Shown here piece after piece: positions 1 through 9,268 of a stretch of 64,000 nucleotides of DNA. The stretch lies in the NCBI RefSeq assembly GCF_002204795.1, contig NZ_NIXO01000023.1:1-64000 (forward strand), in the 5' to 3' direction. Source of the DNA: Pseudomonas sp. K2I15 (GTDB taxonomy: Bacteria; Pseudomonadota; Gammaproteobacteria; Pseudomonadales; Pseudomonadaceae). Each line of letters begins with the position of its first letter. Within the stretch, counting starts at the first letter, position 1. The position numbers and the translations under genes were made by a program. The notes under the pieces were generated by a model, which had not been told where the DNA came from, searched no databases, and was given only the letters and a program-made list of their open reading frames with translations.

Positions 1-38
1 GTGTATCAGTAACCAATAAGTTGACTGACACTGCGCAT

Positions 39-62
39 TCGCGAGCAAGCCCGCTCCCACAT
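39..62. repeat. REP-like half site
   Basis: This stretch reads TTCGCGAGCAAGCCCGCTCC then CACA. It is the same core as the paired repeats at 10507-10600 and 38846-38923. Only one arm is in the window, so the partner probably lies upstream of base 1. Confidence 0.7.
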
Positions 63-163
63 CAGACCTGCTTTGTTTTGAAGATCCGGGTCTCTTGGGT
101 GACTGCATTCAGGGCCTGTCCGCCCACCGCAACAGCAAAAACCGTCCATACTTCACAAGTCAA

Positions 164-177
164 TTGATCCAGATCAT
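164..177 (+). promoter_or_regulatory. Possible Anr/FNR box upstream of ccoG
   Basis: The sequence TTGATCCAGATCAT matches the FNR/Anr consensus TTGAT-N4-ATCAA at 9 of 10 fixed positions. It lies about 150 bp before ccoG. Oxygen-dependent control of cbb3 maturation genes by Anr fits the biology. The distance is long and I see no convincing -10, so this is weaker than the exact box before hemN. Nothing else was recognised in the first 330 bases except a REP half site. Confidence 0.4.
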
Positions 178-330
178 GTACACCATCAATTGATTTCCCC
201 CAACGCGACCAAAGGTCGCACCCTTTGAAGGGGATCAGGGGCGTATCATTACGCCACTGCAACACCCCTATTTTGACCCCGGCTGGCACGTACTGGCCGA
301 GGCAAATCTCCACTGCCGTGGGATGCAATG

Positions 331-1746
331 ATGAGCAATCAGATTCCGGTACAGAACGTTACCCCGCCTGCCAAAAATTCGAATAACACCGTCGATCTCT
401 ACGCGTCCCGAGAAAAAATCTACACCCGTGCCTTCACCGGTTTGTTCCGCAATTTGCGGATGCTCGGGGGTGCCGGTTTGTTCCTTCTCTACTTCGGCAC
501 GGTGTGGCTGAACTGGGGCGGCCACCAGGCCGTATGGTGGAACCTGCCGGAGCGTAAATTCTTTATTTTTGGCGCGACCTTCTGGCCCCAGGATTTCATC
601 CTGCTATCGGGCATCCTGATCGTGGCGGCGTTTGGCCTGTTCTTCATCACGGTGTACGCCGGCCGCGTCTGGTGCGGTTACACCTGCCCGCAAAGCGTGT
701 GGACATGGATTTTCATGTGGTGCGAAAAGGTCACCGAAGGCGACCGTAACCAGCGTATCAAGCTGGACAAGGCGCCGATGAGCGCCAACAAGTTCCTGCG
801 CAAATTCAGCAAGCACAGCCTGTGGCTGATCATCGGTTTTGTCACCGGCATGACCTTCGTCGGCTACTTCTCGCCGATTCGTGAACTGGTGTTCGACTTC
901 TTCACCGGCCAGGCCGATGGCTGGTCATATTTCTGGGTCGGCTTCTTCACCCTCGCCACCTACGGCAACGCCGGCTGGCTGCGCGAGCAGGTGTGCATCT
1001 ACATGTGCCCGTATGCGCGCTTCCAGAGCGTGATGTTCGACAAGGACACCCTGATCGTCTCCTACGACCCGCGCCGTGGCGAAGCCCGTGGCCCGCGCAA
1101 AAAAGGCATCGACTACAAGGCCGAGGGCCTGGGGGATTGCATCGATTGCACGATGTGCGTGCAGGTGTGTCCCACCGGCATCGACATCCGCGACGGCCTG
1201 CAAATCGAATGTATCGGCTGCGCGGCCTGCATCGACGCCTGCGACAACATCATGGACAAGATGGAATACCCGCGCGGGCTGATCAGCTACACCACCGAGC
1301 ACAATTTATCGGGGCAGAAAACCCATAAGCTGCGCCCGCGCCTGATCGGTTACGCGCTGGTGCTGCTGGCAATGATGAGCTTGTTGGCAGGCGCATTCTT
1401 CATGCGCTCCCTGGTAGGTTTCGACGTCAGCAAGGACCGCGTGCTGTACCGCGAAAACGCCGAGGGCCGGATCGAAAACGTCTACAGCCTGAAGATCATG
1501 AACAAGGACCAACGCGACCACACCTACGTGCTCGACGCCGCGGGCCTGCCGGACCTCAAGCTGCAAGGCCGGCGCGAGATCAAGGTGGCTGCCGGGGAAA
1601 TCTTCAGCATGCCGGTCGAGTTGTCGAGCGCACCGGAGCAACTGCCGTCGAGCACCAACGAGGTGAAATTCATCCTCAAGGATGCCGATGACGACAGCGT
1701 TCACATTGAAGCCAAGAGCCGATTCATCGGCCCACAAGTCCGCTAA
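331..1746 (+). CDS. ccoG: cbb3 oxidase accessory protein CcoG/FixG
   Basis: CcoG is an inner-membrane polyferredoxin needed for maturation of cbb3-type cytochrome c oxidase and linked to copper reduction for CcoN. The 471-residue protein has membrane segments near residues 45-60 and 90-110, a CGYTCPQ motif just after the second, and further segments in the middle. Two ferredoxin-type 4Fe-4S clusters follow near residues 270-310 (CIDCTMCVQVCP and CIGCAACIDAC). After another membrane segment near residue 340, an IgG-like periplasmic domain fills the C-terminus. Two adjacent ATGs occur at 328 and 331; I prefer 331 because GGGA at 320-323 is then 7 nt away. It heads the ccoGHIS cluster. The family call is secure. 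Confidence 0.96.
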   Translation: MSNQIPVQNVTPPAKNSNNTVDLYASREKIYTRAFTGLFRNLRMLGGAGLFLLYFGTVWLNWGGHQAVWWNLPERKFFIFGATFWPQDFILLSGILIVAAFGLFFITVYAGRVWCGYTCPQSVWTWIFMWCEKVTEGDRNQRIKLDKAPMSANKFLRKFSKHSLWLIIGFVTGMTFVGYFSPIRELVFDFFTGQADGWSYFWVGFFTLATYGNAGWLREQVCIYMCPYARFQSVMFDKDTLIVSYDPRRGEARGPRKKGIDYKAEGLGDCIDCTMCVQVCPTGIDIRDGLQIECIGCAACIDACDNIMDKMEYPRGLISYTTEHNLSGQKTHKLRPRLIGYALVLLAMMSLLAGAFFMRSLVGFDVSKDRVLYRENAEGRIENVYSLKIMNKDQRDHTYVLDAAGLPDLKLQGRREIKVAAGEIFSMPVELSSAPEQLPSSTNEVKFILKDADDDSVHIEAKSRFIGPQVR

Positions 1747-1776
1747 ATAAAAAGCCGTTAACAAGAGAGCAGAACG

Positions 1777-2316
1777 ATGCCCGCAGCTACTGCCGCAAGC
1801 CCCTGGTACAAGCACCTCTGGCCCTGGATCATCATTGGGATCCTGACCTGCTCGGTGACGTTGACCTTGTCCATGGTGACCATCGCGGTGAACAACCCCG
1901 ACAACCTGGTCAACGACAACTACTACGAGGCCGGTAAAGGCATCAACCGCTCCCTGGACCGCGAACTGCTGGCCCAGACCCTGCAACTGCGCGCCAAGGT
2001 GCACCTGGACGCGCTGACCGGCGAAGTCGAATTGCACCTGACCGGCAACAGCGGGCCCACCACCCTGGAACTGAACCTGATTTCGCCGACCCAGCCGGAG
2101 AAGGATCGCAAGATCATCCTCACCCGCAGCGACAGCGAACCCGGCCGCTACATCGGCCAGGTGACCGACAAGGTCGAAGGCCGCCGCTTCGTCGAATTGC
2201 TGGGGGTGGAAGGCGACAGGACCTGGCGCATGTTCGAAGAAGAACAGGTCAGCCATGACAAGGACTTGCTGCTGGGCGACGAGCCGCTGCAGGGTGCTGA
2301 AGACCTGAAAAAATAG
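1777..2316 (+). CDS. ccoH: cbb3 oxidase assembly protein CcoH/FixH
   Basis: This is a 179-residue bitopic membrane protein of the FixH family, which associates with the cbb3 oxidase during assembly. An N-terminal membrane segment (about residues 14-36) is followed by the family motif NDNYYEAGKGIN near residue 47 and then a periplasmic domain. It starts 30 bp after ccoG behind a GAGAG ribosome site. The ccoI start is only 8 bp past its stop, so the genes are very likely co-transcribed. Length and order match the Pseudomonas ccoGHIS arrangement. Confidence 0.95.
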   Translation: MPAATAASPWYKHLWPWIIIGILTCSVTLTLSMVTIAVNNPDNLVNDNYYEAGKGINRSLDRELLAQTLQLRAKVHLDALTGEVELHLTGNSGPTTLELNLISPTQPEKDRKIILTRSDSEPGRYIGQVTDKVEGRRFVELLGVEGDRTWRMFEEEQVSHDKDLLLGDEPLQGAEDLKK

Positions 2317-2324
2317 CACCGGCC

Positions 2325-4775
2325 ATGAGCACCCCAATCCCTTGCTACCACTGTGCCCTGCCCGTCCCGCCGGGCAGCCGGTTCACCGCCGTGATCCTCG
2401 GCGAGTCCCGCGAGCTGTGCTGCCCGGGCTGCCAGGCGGTGGCCGAGGCGATTGTCGCAGGCGGCCTTGAAAGCTATTACCAGCACCGTAGCGAAGCCTC
2501 GGCCAACCCCGAAGCTCTGCCGGTGCAACGGGTGGACGAGCTGGCGCTGTATGACCGTGCCGATGTGCAAAAGCCCTTCGTGCGCCACGACGGCGATCTG
2601 TCGCAAGCCACCCTGTTGATGGAAGGCATCAGCTGCGCCGCCTGTGGCTGGTTGATCGAAAAACACCTGCGCAGCCTGCCGGCCGTGTCCGAGGCGCGCC
2701 TGAACCTGTCCAACCACCGCCTGCACGTGCGCTGGGCCGACGGGCAATTACCGCTGAGCCAACTGCTCGGCGAGTTGCGCCATATCGGCTACGCCGCCCA
2801 CCCGTATCAAGCCGACCGCGCCGCCGAACAACTGGCCAGCGAGAACCGCCTGGCCTTGCGCCAATTGGGCGTGGCCGGGCTGCTGTGGTTCCAGGCGATG
2901 ATGGCGACGATGGCCACCTGGCCGGAATTCAATATCGACCTGAGCCCGGAGCTGCACGTGATCCTGCGTTGGGTCGCGATGTTTCTTACGACGCCGATCG
3001 TGTTCTACAGCTGCGCGCCGTTTTTCAAAGGCGCGATGCGCGACCTGCGCACCCGCCACCTGACCATGGATGTTTCGGTGTCGCTGGCGATCGGCGGCGC
3101 TTATCTGGCCGGAATCTGGACCGCCATCACCGGCACCGGCGAACTGTATTTCGATGCGGTCGGCATGTTTGCCCTGTTCCTGCTGGCCGGGCGCTACCTG
3201 GAACGCCGCGCACGGGAACGCACAGCGGCGGCCACCGCACAGTTAGTCAACCTGTTGCCGGCCTCGTGCCTGCGCATGAGTGCCGATGGGCAAAGTGAAC
3301 GCATCCTGCTCAGCGAACTGGCCCTGGGCGACCGGGTGCTGGTGCATCCGGGTGCGGTGCTGCCGGCAGACGGCATCATCCTCGACGGCCAGTCGAGCAT
3401 CGACGAATCGCTGCTGACCGGCGAGTACCTGCCGCAACCGCGACAGGTTGGCGATGCCGTCACCGCCGGCACCCTCAATGTCGAAGGCGCGCTGACCGTT
3501 GAAGTGCGCGCCCTGGGTCACGACACGCGCCTGTCGGCCATCGTGCGTCTGCTGGAGCGAGCGCAAGCGGAGAAACCCCAGCTGGCAGAGATCGCCGACC
3601 GCGCCGCCCAATGGTTCCTGTTGTGCTCGTTGATCGCCGCTGCGGTGATCGGCCTGGTGTGGTGGGAGCTGGATTCGTCACGGGCGTTCTGGATTGTCCT
3701 GGCGATGCTGGTTGCGACCTGCCCTTGCGCGCTCTCCCTGGCAACACCCACCGCCCTGACGGCAGCCACCGGCACCCTGCACAAACTCGGCCTGCTATTG
3801 ACCCGGGGCCACGTGCTGGAAGGGCTGAACCAGATCGATACAGTGATTTTCGACAAGACCGGCACCCTTACCGAAGGTCGCCTGGCCTTGCGTGCTATCC
3901 GTCCGTTGAGCGTGCTGGGCAGCGATGAGTGCCTGAGCCTTGCGGCAGCGTTGGAGCAACGTTCGGAACATCCGATTGCCCGCGCTTTTGGCCGTGCACC
4001 ACTGGCGGCGGATGAGGTGCTCAGCACGCCGGGCCTGGGGCTGGAAGGACGCGTCGGCAAGCGCCAATTGCGCATTGGCCAGCCGGGCTTTGTCTGCGAG
4101 CTGAGCGGTTGTGCCCTCCCCGCCTCGCCGGAGGAAGCTGGGCAATGGTTGCTGCTGGGCGACACCGGCGGCGCCCTGGCCTGGTTTGTCCTGGATGACC
4201 GCCTGCGCAGCGACGCACCCGCCTTGCTCGCCGCCTGCAAGGCACGCGGCTGGCGCACCTTGCTGCTGTCGGGGGACAGCTCGCCGATGGTCGCCAGCGT
4301 CGCCGCTGAACTGGGTATCGACGAAGCCCATGGCGGCTTGCGCCCCGACGACAAGCTGCAAATGCTGCAACAGTTGCACAAGGAAGGCCGCAAGGTGCTG
4401 ATGCTCGGCGATGGCGTCAACGACGTGCCGGTACTGGCCGCCGCCGACATCAGCGTGGCGATGGGCTCGGCCACCGACCTGGCCAAGACCAGCGCCGACG
4501 CGGTGCTGCTGTCCAACCGCCTCGATGCCCTGGTGCAAGCCTTTACCCTGGCCCGGCGCACCCGCCGGGTAATCATTGAAAACCTGCTGTGGGCCGGGCT
4601 GTACAATGGCCTGATGTTGCCATTCGCCGCCCTCGGCTGGATCACCCCCATCTGGGCCGCGATCGGTATGTCCCTCAGTTCGTTGACCGTGGTGCTCAAC
4701 GCCCTGCGCCTGACTCGCATGCCGAGCGCGCCGGCCGCAAACGCCGCCCCCGTAACCCGTCCGTTGCCGGCTTGA
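2325..4775 (+). CDS. ccoI: Copper-exporting P-type ATPase CcoI/FixI
   Basis: CcoI is a P1B-type ATPase that moves copper across the inner membrane for the CuB centre of cbb3 oxidase. The 816-residue protein starts with a cysteine-rich segment (YHCALP, CCPGCQ), then a heavy-metal-associated domain with GISCAACGW near residue 105. Membrane helices follow, with the CPC copper site in helix 6 (TCPCALSLATPTAL, about residue 465). The phosphorylation motif DKTGTLTEG is near residue 510 and the hinge motif GDGVNDVP near residue 700. Length and motif order are normal. It sits between ccoH and ccoS, which favours CcoI over a general CopA exporter. Confidence 0.96.
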   Translation: MSTPIPCYHCALPVPPGSRFTAVILGESRELCCPGCQAVAEAIVAGGLESYYQHRSEASANPEALPVQRVDELALYDRADVQKPFVRHDGDLSQATLLMEGISCAACGWLIEKHLRSLPAVSEARLNLSNHRLHVRWADGQLPLSQLLGELRHIGYAAHPYQADRAAEQLASENRLALRQLGVAGLLWFQAMMATMATWPEFNIDLSPELHVILRWVAMFLTTPIVFYSCAPFFKGAMRDLRTRHLTMDVSVSLAIGGAYLAGIWTAITGTGELYFDAVGMFALFLLAGRYLERRARERTAAATAQLVNLLPASCLRMSADGQSERILLSELALGDRVLVHPGAVLPADGIILDGQSSIDESLLTGEYLPQPRQVGDAVTAGTLNVEGALTVEVRALGHDTRLSAIVRLLERAQAEKPQLAEIADRAAQWFLLCSLIAAAVIGLVWWELDSSRAFWIVLAMLVATCPCALSLATPTALTAATGTLHKLGLLLTRGHVLEGLNQIDTVIFDKTGTLTEGRLALRAIRPLSVLGSDECLSLAAALEQRSEHPIARAFGRAPLAADEVLSTPGLGLEGRVGKRQLRIGQPGFVCELSGCALPASPEEAGQWLLLGDTGGALAWFVLDDRLRSDAPALLAACKARGWRTLLLSGDSSPMVASVAAELGIDEAHGGLRPDDKLQMLQQLHKEGRKVLMLGDGVNDVPVLAAADISVAMGSATDLAKTSADAVLLSNRLDALVQAFTLARRTRRVIIENLLWAGLYNGLMLPFAALGWITPIWAAIGMSLSSLTVVLNALRLTRMPSAPAANAAPVTRPLPA

Positions 4776-4797
4776 GCCGCGCGGGCATGGAGTGCAG

Positions 4798-5016
4798 ATG
4801 CCAGCTCTTTACGTGATGATCCCGGCGGCGCTGTTGATCGTGGCCATCGCCATTTACATCTTCTTCTGGGCGGTGGACAGCGGCCAGTACGACGATTTAG
4901 ACGGCCCGGCACACAGCGTGCTGTTCGACGACCAGGACCCCAATCACCTGGCGGCCGTCGATGAAGCCAACGGCCCTGAGCAACCGCCCAAGCCCAAAGA
5001 CCCGCCCCATGCTTGA
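4798..5016 (+). CDS. ccoS: cbb3 oxidase maturation protein CcoS
   Basis: CcoS is a small membrane protein required for inserting haem and copper cofactors into cbb3 oxidase. The 72-residue product has one membrane segment (about residues 3-24) followed by the family signature FWAVDSGQYDDLDGPAH. A GTG two codons upstream (4792) is also open, but ATG 4798 is preferred: GGAG ends 5 nt before it, and family members begin MPALY. The C-terminus is acidic and proline rich. The next gene overlaps its end by 8 bp. Confidence 0.94.
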   Translation: MPALYVMIPAALLIVAIAIYIFFWAVDSGQYDDLDGPAHSVLFDDQDPNHLAAVDEANGPEQPPKPKDPPHA

Positions 5017-5692
5017 ACTGGCGCCCTTACTGGTCTCGGCGGTGATCCTCGGCCTGCTGGGCGGCGGCCATTGCCTGGGCATGTGCGGCGGGCTGATGGG
5101 CGCGCTGACCCTGGCGATTCCCAAGGAGCAACGCAGCCGGCGCTTTCGCCTGCTGCTGGCCTACAACCTCGGGCGCATCCTCAGCTACGCCACCGCCGGC
5201 CTGTTGATCGGCCTGGCCGGCTGGGCGGTGGCCAACAGCCCGGCGGCGATGTTCATGCGCATCCTCGCCGGGCTGCTGCTGATCTGCATGGGGTTGTACC
5301 TGGCCGGCTGGTGGAGCGGCCTGACTCGTATCGAAAGCCTCGGGCGCGGCCTGTGGCGCCATATCCAGCCGATTGCCAACCGTTTGCTGCCGGTGTCCAG
5401 CCTGCCCCGGGCATTGCTGCTGGGCGCGCTCTGGGGCTGGTTGCCGTGCGGGCTGGTCTACAGCACCCTGCTATGGGCTGCCAGCCAAGGCAATGCGCTG
5501 GACAGTGCAGTGCTGATGCTCGCGTTCGGCCTCGGTACATGGCCAGTGCTGCTCGCCACCGGGCTGGCAGCCGAACGTGTCACAGCGCTGTTACGCAAAC
5601 GCAGCGTGCGCATGACCGGTGGCCTGCTGGTGATTGTGTTTGGCCTATGGACGTTGCCAGGCCCGCACCAGCACTGGCTTATGGGCCACTAG
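5009..5692 (+). CDS. Sulfite exporter TauE/SafE-like membrane protein of the cco cluster
   Basis: This is a six-helix membrane protein of about 227 residues in the SafE/DsbD-transmembrane-like family (COG2836). It opens with a helix followed by GGGHCLGMCGGLMGAL, a glycine- and cysteine-rich motif typical of these proteins. A second half carries the related LPCGLVY. The ATG at 5009 overlaps ccoS by 8 bp, indicating translational coupling; an in-frame ATG at 4961 lies inside ccoS and is unlikely. Homologues follow ccoS in many pseudomonads, and copper or thiol-redox roles in cbb3 assembly have been suggested. The substrate here is unknown. Confidence 0.85.
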   Translation: MLELAPLLVSAVILGLLGGGHCLGMCGGLMGALTLAIPKEQRSRRFRLLLAYNLGRILSYATAGLLIGLAGWAVANSPAAMFMRILAGLLLICMGLYLAGWWSGLTRIESLGRGLWRHIQPIANRLLPVSSLPRALLLGALWGWLPCGLVYSTLLWAASQGNALDSAVLMLAFGLGTWPVLLATGLAAERVTALLRKRSVRMTGGLLVIVFGLWTLPGPHQHWLMGH

Positions 5693-5721
5693 ATCGCCAT
5701 GTGGCATAGCGCCGCTCCCCG

Positions 5722-5735
5722 TTGATGCAAATCAA
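5722..5735 (+). promoter_or_regulatory. Anr/FNR box upstream of hemN
   Basis: TTGATGCAAATCAA is an exact match to TTGAT-N4-ATCAA. It is centred about 67 bp before the hemN start codon. Anr itself is encoded 2 kb downstream, so anaerobic induction of hemN by Anr is expected. Confidence 0.85.
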
Positions 5736-5795
5736 GATGGCCTCTGCACCCTGCCCCTAGACTCGGCCCACTAGCCTATCCGGGGGAACGCCCGC

Positions 5796-7178
5796 ATGCT
5801 CGACGCCATTCGTTGGGACACTGATCTGATTCACCGCTACGACCTGGCGGGGCCGCGCTACACTTCGTACCCCACCGCCGTACAATTCGACAGCCAGGTC
5901 GGCACCTTCGACCTGCTCCACGCCCTGCGCGACAGTCGCAAGGCCGCACGGCCATTGTCGCTGTATGTGCATGTGCCGTTCTGCGCGAATATTTGCTACT
6001 ACTGCGCCTGCAATAAGGTCATCACCAAGGACCGTGGCCGGGCCCACGCCTACCTGCAACGCCTGGAGCAGGAAATCCAGCTGGTGGCCTGCCACCTCGA
6101 CCCCAAACAGCCGGTGGAGCAACTGCACTTTGGCGGCGGCACCCCGACTTTCCTCAGCCACGACGAGTTGCGCCAGGTAATGGCCCGGCTGCGCCAGCAC
6201 TTCAACCTGCTGGACGATGATTCCGGCGACTACGGGATTGAAATCGACCCACGGGAAGCCGACTGGGCGACCATGGGCCTGCTGCGCGAACTGGGTTTCA
6301 ACCGCGTCAGTATCGGCGTGCAGGACCTTGACCCCGACGTGCAGCGCGCGGTGAACCGCCTGCAAAGCCTGGAAGAAACCCGGGCGGTAATCGACGCGGC
6401 GCGCACCCTGCAATTTCGCTCGATCAATATCGACCTGATCTACGGCTTGCCCAAGCAGACGCCGCTGAACTTCGCGCGCACCGTGGAGGAAGTGATCAAG
6501 CTGCAACCGGATCGCCTGTCAGTGTTCAACTATGCGCACCTGCCGGAGCGTTTCATGCCCCAGCGGCGGATCAACACCGACGACCTGCCCTCCCCGGCCG
6601 AAAAACTGTTGATGCTGCAAACCACCATCGAACAGTTGACCCAGGCGGGCTACCGCTACATCGGCATGGACCACTTTGCCCTGCCGGATGACGAACTGGC
6701 CGTCGCCCAGGAAGAAGGCAGGCTGCAACGCAACTTCCAGGGCTACACCACCCACGGGCATTGCGATTTGATCGGGCTTGGGGTGTCGGCGATCAGCCAG
6801 ATTGGCGACCTGTACTGCCAGAACAGTAGCGATCTGAATCAGTATCAGAACGCCTTGGCCTGCGCGCAACTGGCCACCAGCCGTGGCTTGTTGTGCACCA
6901 CGGATGACCGGTTGCGTCGGGAAGTGATCCAGCAGTTGATCTGCAATTTCAGCCTGGCATTCGAGAAGATCGAACAGGCTTTCAATATCGATTTTCGCGG
7001 CTATTTCGACGAACTTTGGCCGCAGCTGGAGGCAATGGCCGAGGACGGGCTGATCGAACTCGACCCACAGGGCATCCGCGTACTACCGGCGGGACGCCTG
7101 CTGGTGCGGTCGGTGTGCATGGTGTTCGACGCCTACCTGGAGCACCAGAACCGGCAACGCTTCTCGCGGGTGATCTGA
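5796..7178 (+). CDS. hemN: Oxygen-independent coproporphyrinogen III oxidase
   Basis: HemN is a radical-SAM enzyme that converts coproporphyrinogen III to protoporphyrinogen IX without oxygen, the anaerobic route to haem. The 460-residue protein has GPRYTSYPTA near residue 19 and the iron-sulfur cysteines C63, C67, C70 and C72 (PFCANICYYCACNK). FGGGTP follows near residue 111, then a C-terminal HemN domain. Length matches E. coli-type HemN rather than the shorter HemW. An exact Anr box lies upstream. It separates the cco maturation genes from anr, as in other pseudomonads, tying haem supply to low-oxygen respiration. Confidence 0.97.
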   Translation: MLDAIRWDTDLIHRYDLAGPRYTSYPTAVQFDSQVGTFDLLHALRDSRKAARPLSLYVHVPFCANICYYCACNKVITKDRGRAHAYLQRLEQEIQLVACHLDPKQPVEQLHFGGGTPTFLSHDELRQVMARLRQHFNLLDDDSGDYGIEIDPREADWATMGLLRELGFNRVSIGVQDLDPDVQRAVNRLQSLEETRAVIDAARTLQFRSINIDLIYGLPKQTPLNFARTVEEVIKLQPDRLSVFNYAHLPERFMPQRRINTDDLPSPAEKLLMLQTTIEQLTQAGYRYIGMDHFALPDDELAVAQEEGRLQRNFQGYTTHGHCDLIGLGVSAISQIGDLYCQNSSDLNQYQNALACAQLATSRGLLCTTDDRLRREVIQQLICNFSLAFEKIEQAFNIDFRGYFDELWPQLEAMAEDGLIELDPQGIRVLPAGRLLVRSVCMVFDAYLEHQNRQRFSRVI

Positions 7179-7185
7179 ACGTGTG

Positions 7186-7671
7186 TTACTTCGCCATCAG
7201 GCTCATTGCTTCCATCTGAGCCTGAGGCGGCTCGTCTTTCAGGACTTTGGCCAATTGCGTCTGGGCTGTCATCAAGCCGGCCTGAATGGTCGCCACTTCG
7301 CCCTGCAAGCCTGCCACTTTGGCCTGGCGCGCCTCCGGGCTCATGGAGGTGTCAGCCATGGCCGCGGAGAGTTCGGCCATCTTTTCGGCCAGTTGCTTTC
7401 TCAGCTCGCGGATCATTTTCAACAGTTGCTTGGCGCTGTCGCTCAGGCTGCTTTCATCAATATCGCTATTGGAGGATTTCGCCGCCGAGGCCATGCCCAT
7501 CCCCGCACCGGAAATGGTGACCTTCACGCCTTCAGTGGCACTGGGCTCGGCAGCCTTGGTTTCAGAAGCCGGGGCCTTGGCGTCGTCTTTTTCCTTGGCT
7601 GCATCGGCAGCCTTCCAAATCGACACCGCTGGCGTGTTGATAATCGGGTTTTGGACAGTACTGACTGACAT
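7186..7671 (-). CDS. Small coiled-coil protein, FlxA-like (function unknown)
   Basis: The gene encodes about 161 residues and runs convergent to hemN with only 7 bp between the stops. The first 65 residues are low in order (Ala, Lys and Glu rich). From about residue 80 a heptad-like helix (LLKMIRELRKQLAEKMAEL) and a second helix rich in Ala and Gln suggest a coiled coil resembling the FlxA-like family. There is no signal peptide, membrane segment or cysteine. I place the start at the ATG at 7671 rather than the in-frame codon at 7701. A hypothetical gene occupies the same position between hemN and anr in P. aeruginosa, so it is probably real and conserved. No function can be assigned. Confidence 0.75.
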   Translation of the reverse strand: MSVSTVQNPIINTPAVSIWKAADAAKEKDDAKAPASETKAAEPSATEGVKVTISGAGMGMASAAKSSNSDIDESSLSDSAKQLLKMIRELRKQLAEKMAELSAAMADTSMSPEARQAKVAGLQGEVATIQAGLMTAQTQLAKVLKDEPPQAQMEAMSLMAK

Positions 7672-7825
7672 GATCTGAGTTCCAACGTGTAAGAGGTACA
7701 ACCTTGTATCGGCCTCGACACAATTTCCTTTATACCGTTGCTGCTTTTTTGTACACGCTGGTCGGATCGTCCCCCAGTGCGGTACCCTTACGTCTTATGT
7801 GTGTTTTCCCACAAGGATTTAAGAA

Positions 7826-8560
7826 ATGTCCGAGCCAGTCAAACTGCGCGCTCATAGCCAGGCCCATTGCAAGGATTGCAGCCTGGCCCCCCTCTGCCTG
7901 CCACTTTCGTTGAATTTGGAAGACATGGAAGCGCTGGACGAAATCGTTAAACGTGGTCGCCCACTGAAAAAAGGCGAGTTTCTGTTTCGCCAGGGCGACA
8001 AGTTTGATTCCGTTTATGCAGTACGCTCGGGTGCGTTGAAAACCTTCAGCCTGAGCGATGGCGGCGAAGAACAGATCACCGGTTTCCACCTGCCCAGCGA
8101 GCTGGTCGGGCTGTCAGGCATGGACACCGAGATTCACCCGGTGTCGGCCCAGGCCCTGGAAACCACGTCGGTGTGTGAAATCCCGTTCGAGCGCCTGGAT
8201 GAACTGGCCCTGCAGTTGCCGCAATTGCGCCGCCAACTGATGCGTGTGATGAGCCGTGAAATTCGCGACGACCAACAAATGATGCTGCTGCTGTCGAAGA
8301 AAACCGCCGACGAACGGATCGCCACCTTCCTGGTCAACCTCTCCGCGCGTTTCCGCGCCAGAGGCTTCTCGGCGAACCAGTTCCGCCTGAGCATGTCGCG
8401 CAACGAAATCGGCAACTACCTGGGCCTGGCGGTGGAAACCGTGTCCCGCGTATTCACCCGCTTCCAGCAGAACGAGTTGATTGCGGCCGAAGGCAAGGAA
8501 GTGCATATCCTCGACCCGATCCAGCTCTGCGCATTGGCTGGCGGTTCACTCGACGGTTGA
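7826..8560 (+). CDS. anr: Anaerobic transcription regulator Anr (FNR family)
   Basis: Anr senses oxygen through a 4Fe-4S cluster and, as a dimer, activates genes with TTGAT-N4-ATCAA sites. In 244 residues the protein has cluster cysteines C15, C18, C24 and C117, a cyclic-nucleotide-binding fold (about 30-150), and a C-terminal helix-turn-helix. The recognition helix reads [10 protein letters not shown], with the Glu, Ser and Arg that contact the FNR half site. AAGGA lies 9 bases before the ATG. Likely targets within this window are hemN (exact box) and possibly ccoG. Confidence 0.97.
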   Translation: MSEPVKLRAHSQAHCKDCSLAPLCLPLSLNLEDMEALDEIVKRGRPLKKGEFLFRQGDKFDSVYAVRSGALKTFSLSDGGEEQITGFHLPSELVGLSGMDTEIHPVSAQALETTSVCEIPFERLDELALQLPQLRRQLMRVMSREIRDDQQMMLLLSKKTADERIATFLVNLSARFRARGFSANQFRLSMSRNEIGNYLGLAVETVSRVFTRFQQNELIAAEGKEVHILDPIQLCALAGGSLDG

Positions 8561-8640
8561 TCCAGACGCTTGCGGCCGAGCCAATCGGCTGGGCCGCAGG
8601 TATACTTCGAGTCCGTTTTCCTGCCCAGGACTCTTCGACG

Positions 8641-9189
8641 ATGGTCTTCGATTCGTTCGACATCAAATCCCTGATTCGCCCAGTCATCGACTTCCCCAAG
8701 CCCGGGGTGATCTTTCGCGACATCACGCCGCTGTTCCAGTCGCCCAAGGCCTTGCGCCTGGTGGCCGACACCTTCGTGCACCGCTACGTCGAAGCAGAAT
8801 TCACGCACATTGGTGCGATGGATGCGCGGGGCTTTTTGATCGGTTCGATCATTGCCTACCAGTTGAACAAGCCGCTGATCCTGTTCCGCAAGCAAGGCAA
8901 ATTGCCGGCTGACGTGCTGGCCGAGGGTTATCAGACCGAGTACGGCGAAGCCTTTCTTGAAGTGCACGCCGACAGCCTGTGTGAAGGTGATTCGGTGCTG
9001 ATGTTCGATGACCTGATCGCCACCGGCGGCACGCTGATCGCGGCGGCTAACCTGGCGCGACGCATGGGTGCGCGGATTTTCGAAGCGGCGGCAATTATTG
9101 ATCTGCCGGAGCTGGGTGGGTCCCAGCGCCTGGAAGACATGGGGATCCCTACGTTCTGCCTGACGCAGTTTGCTTTAACAGATCGTTAA
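8641..9189 (+). CDS. apt: Adenine phosphoribosyltransferase
   Basis: Apt makes AMP from adenine and PRPP in purine salvage. The 182-residue protein carries the PRPP-binding signature [13 protein letters not shown] near residue 121 and the N-terminal [14 protein letters not shown] typical of Apt. The open frame extends back to 8557, but that extension runs into the end of anr and lacks similarity; ATG 8641 gives the standard length. It follows anr by 80 bp in the same direction, a conserved order in Pseudomonas. Confidence 0.96.
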   Translation: MVFDSFDIKSLIRPVIDFPKPGVIFRDITPLFQSPKALRLVADTFVHRYVEAEFTHIGAMDARGFLIGSIIAYQLNKPLILFRKQGKLPADVLAEGYQTEYGEAFLEVHADSLCEGDSVLMFDDLIATGGTLIAAANLARRMGARIFEAAAIIDLPELGGSQRLEDMGIPTFCLTQFALTDR

Positions 9190-9200
9190 ACCCAGATGCG

Positions 9201-9258
9201 TGTGGCGAATGATTCGGGGCTGCTTCGCAGCCCAACGGGAGCAAGCTCCCTCGCCACA
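9201..9258. repeat. REP-like inverted repeat
   Basis: A short palindromic element lies between apt and the convergent acyl-CoA dehydrogenase. Outer arms are TGTGGCGA and TCGCCACA, with an inner GGGGCTGC/GCAGCCC hairpin. The GGGAGCAAGCTCCCTCGCC core recurs at 15798-15894. Confidence 0.7.
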
Positions 9259-9268
9259 AAAGCCCTTT

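Noticed and set aside
184..195. ATCAATTGAT upstream of ccoG as a second Anr box
   Set aside because: It is a 10-bp palindrome lacking the four-base spacer between TTGAT and ATCAA, and the halves are in the wrong order.
3518..4912. A 464-codon frame opposite ccoI and ccoS
   Set aside because: Arg/Ser-rich shadow of conserved genes.
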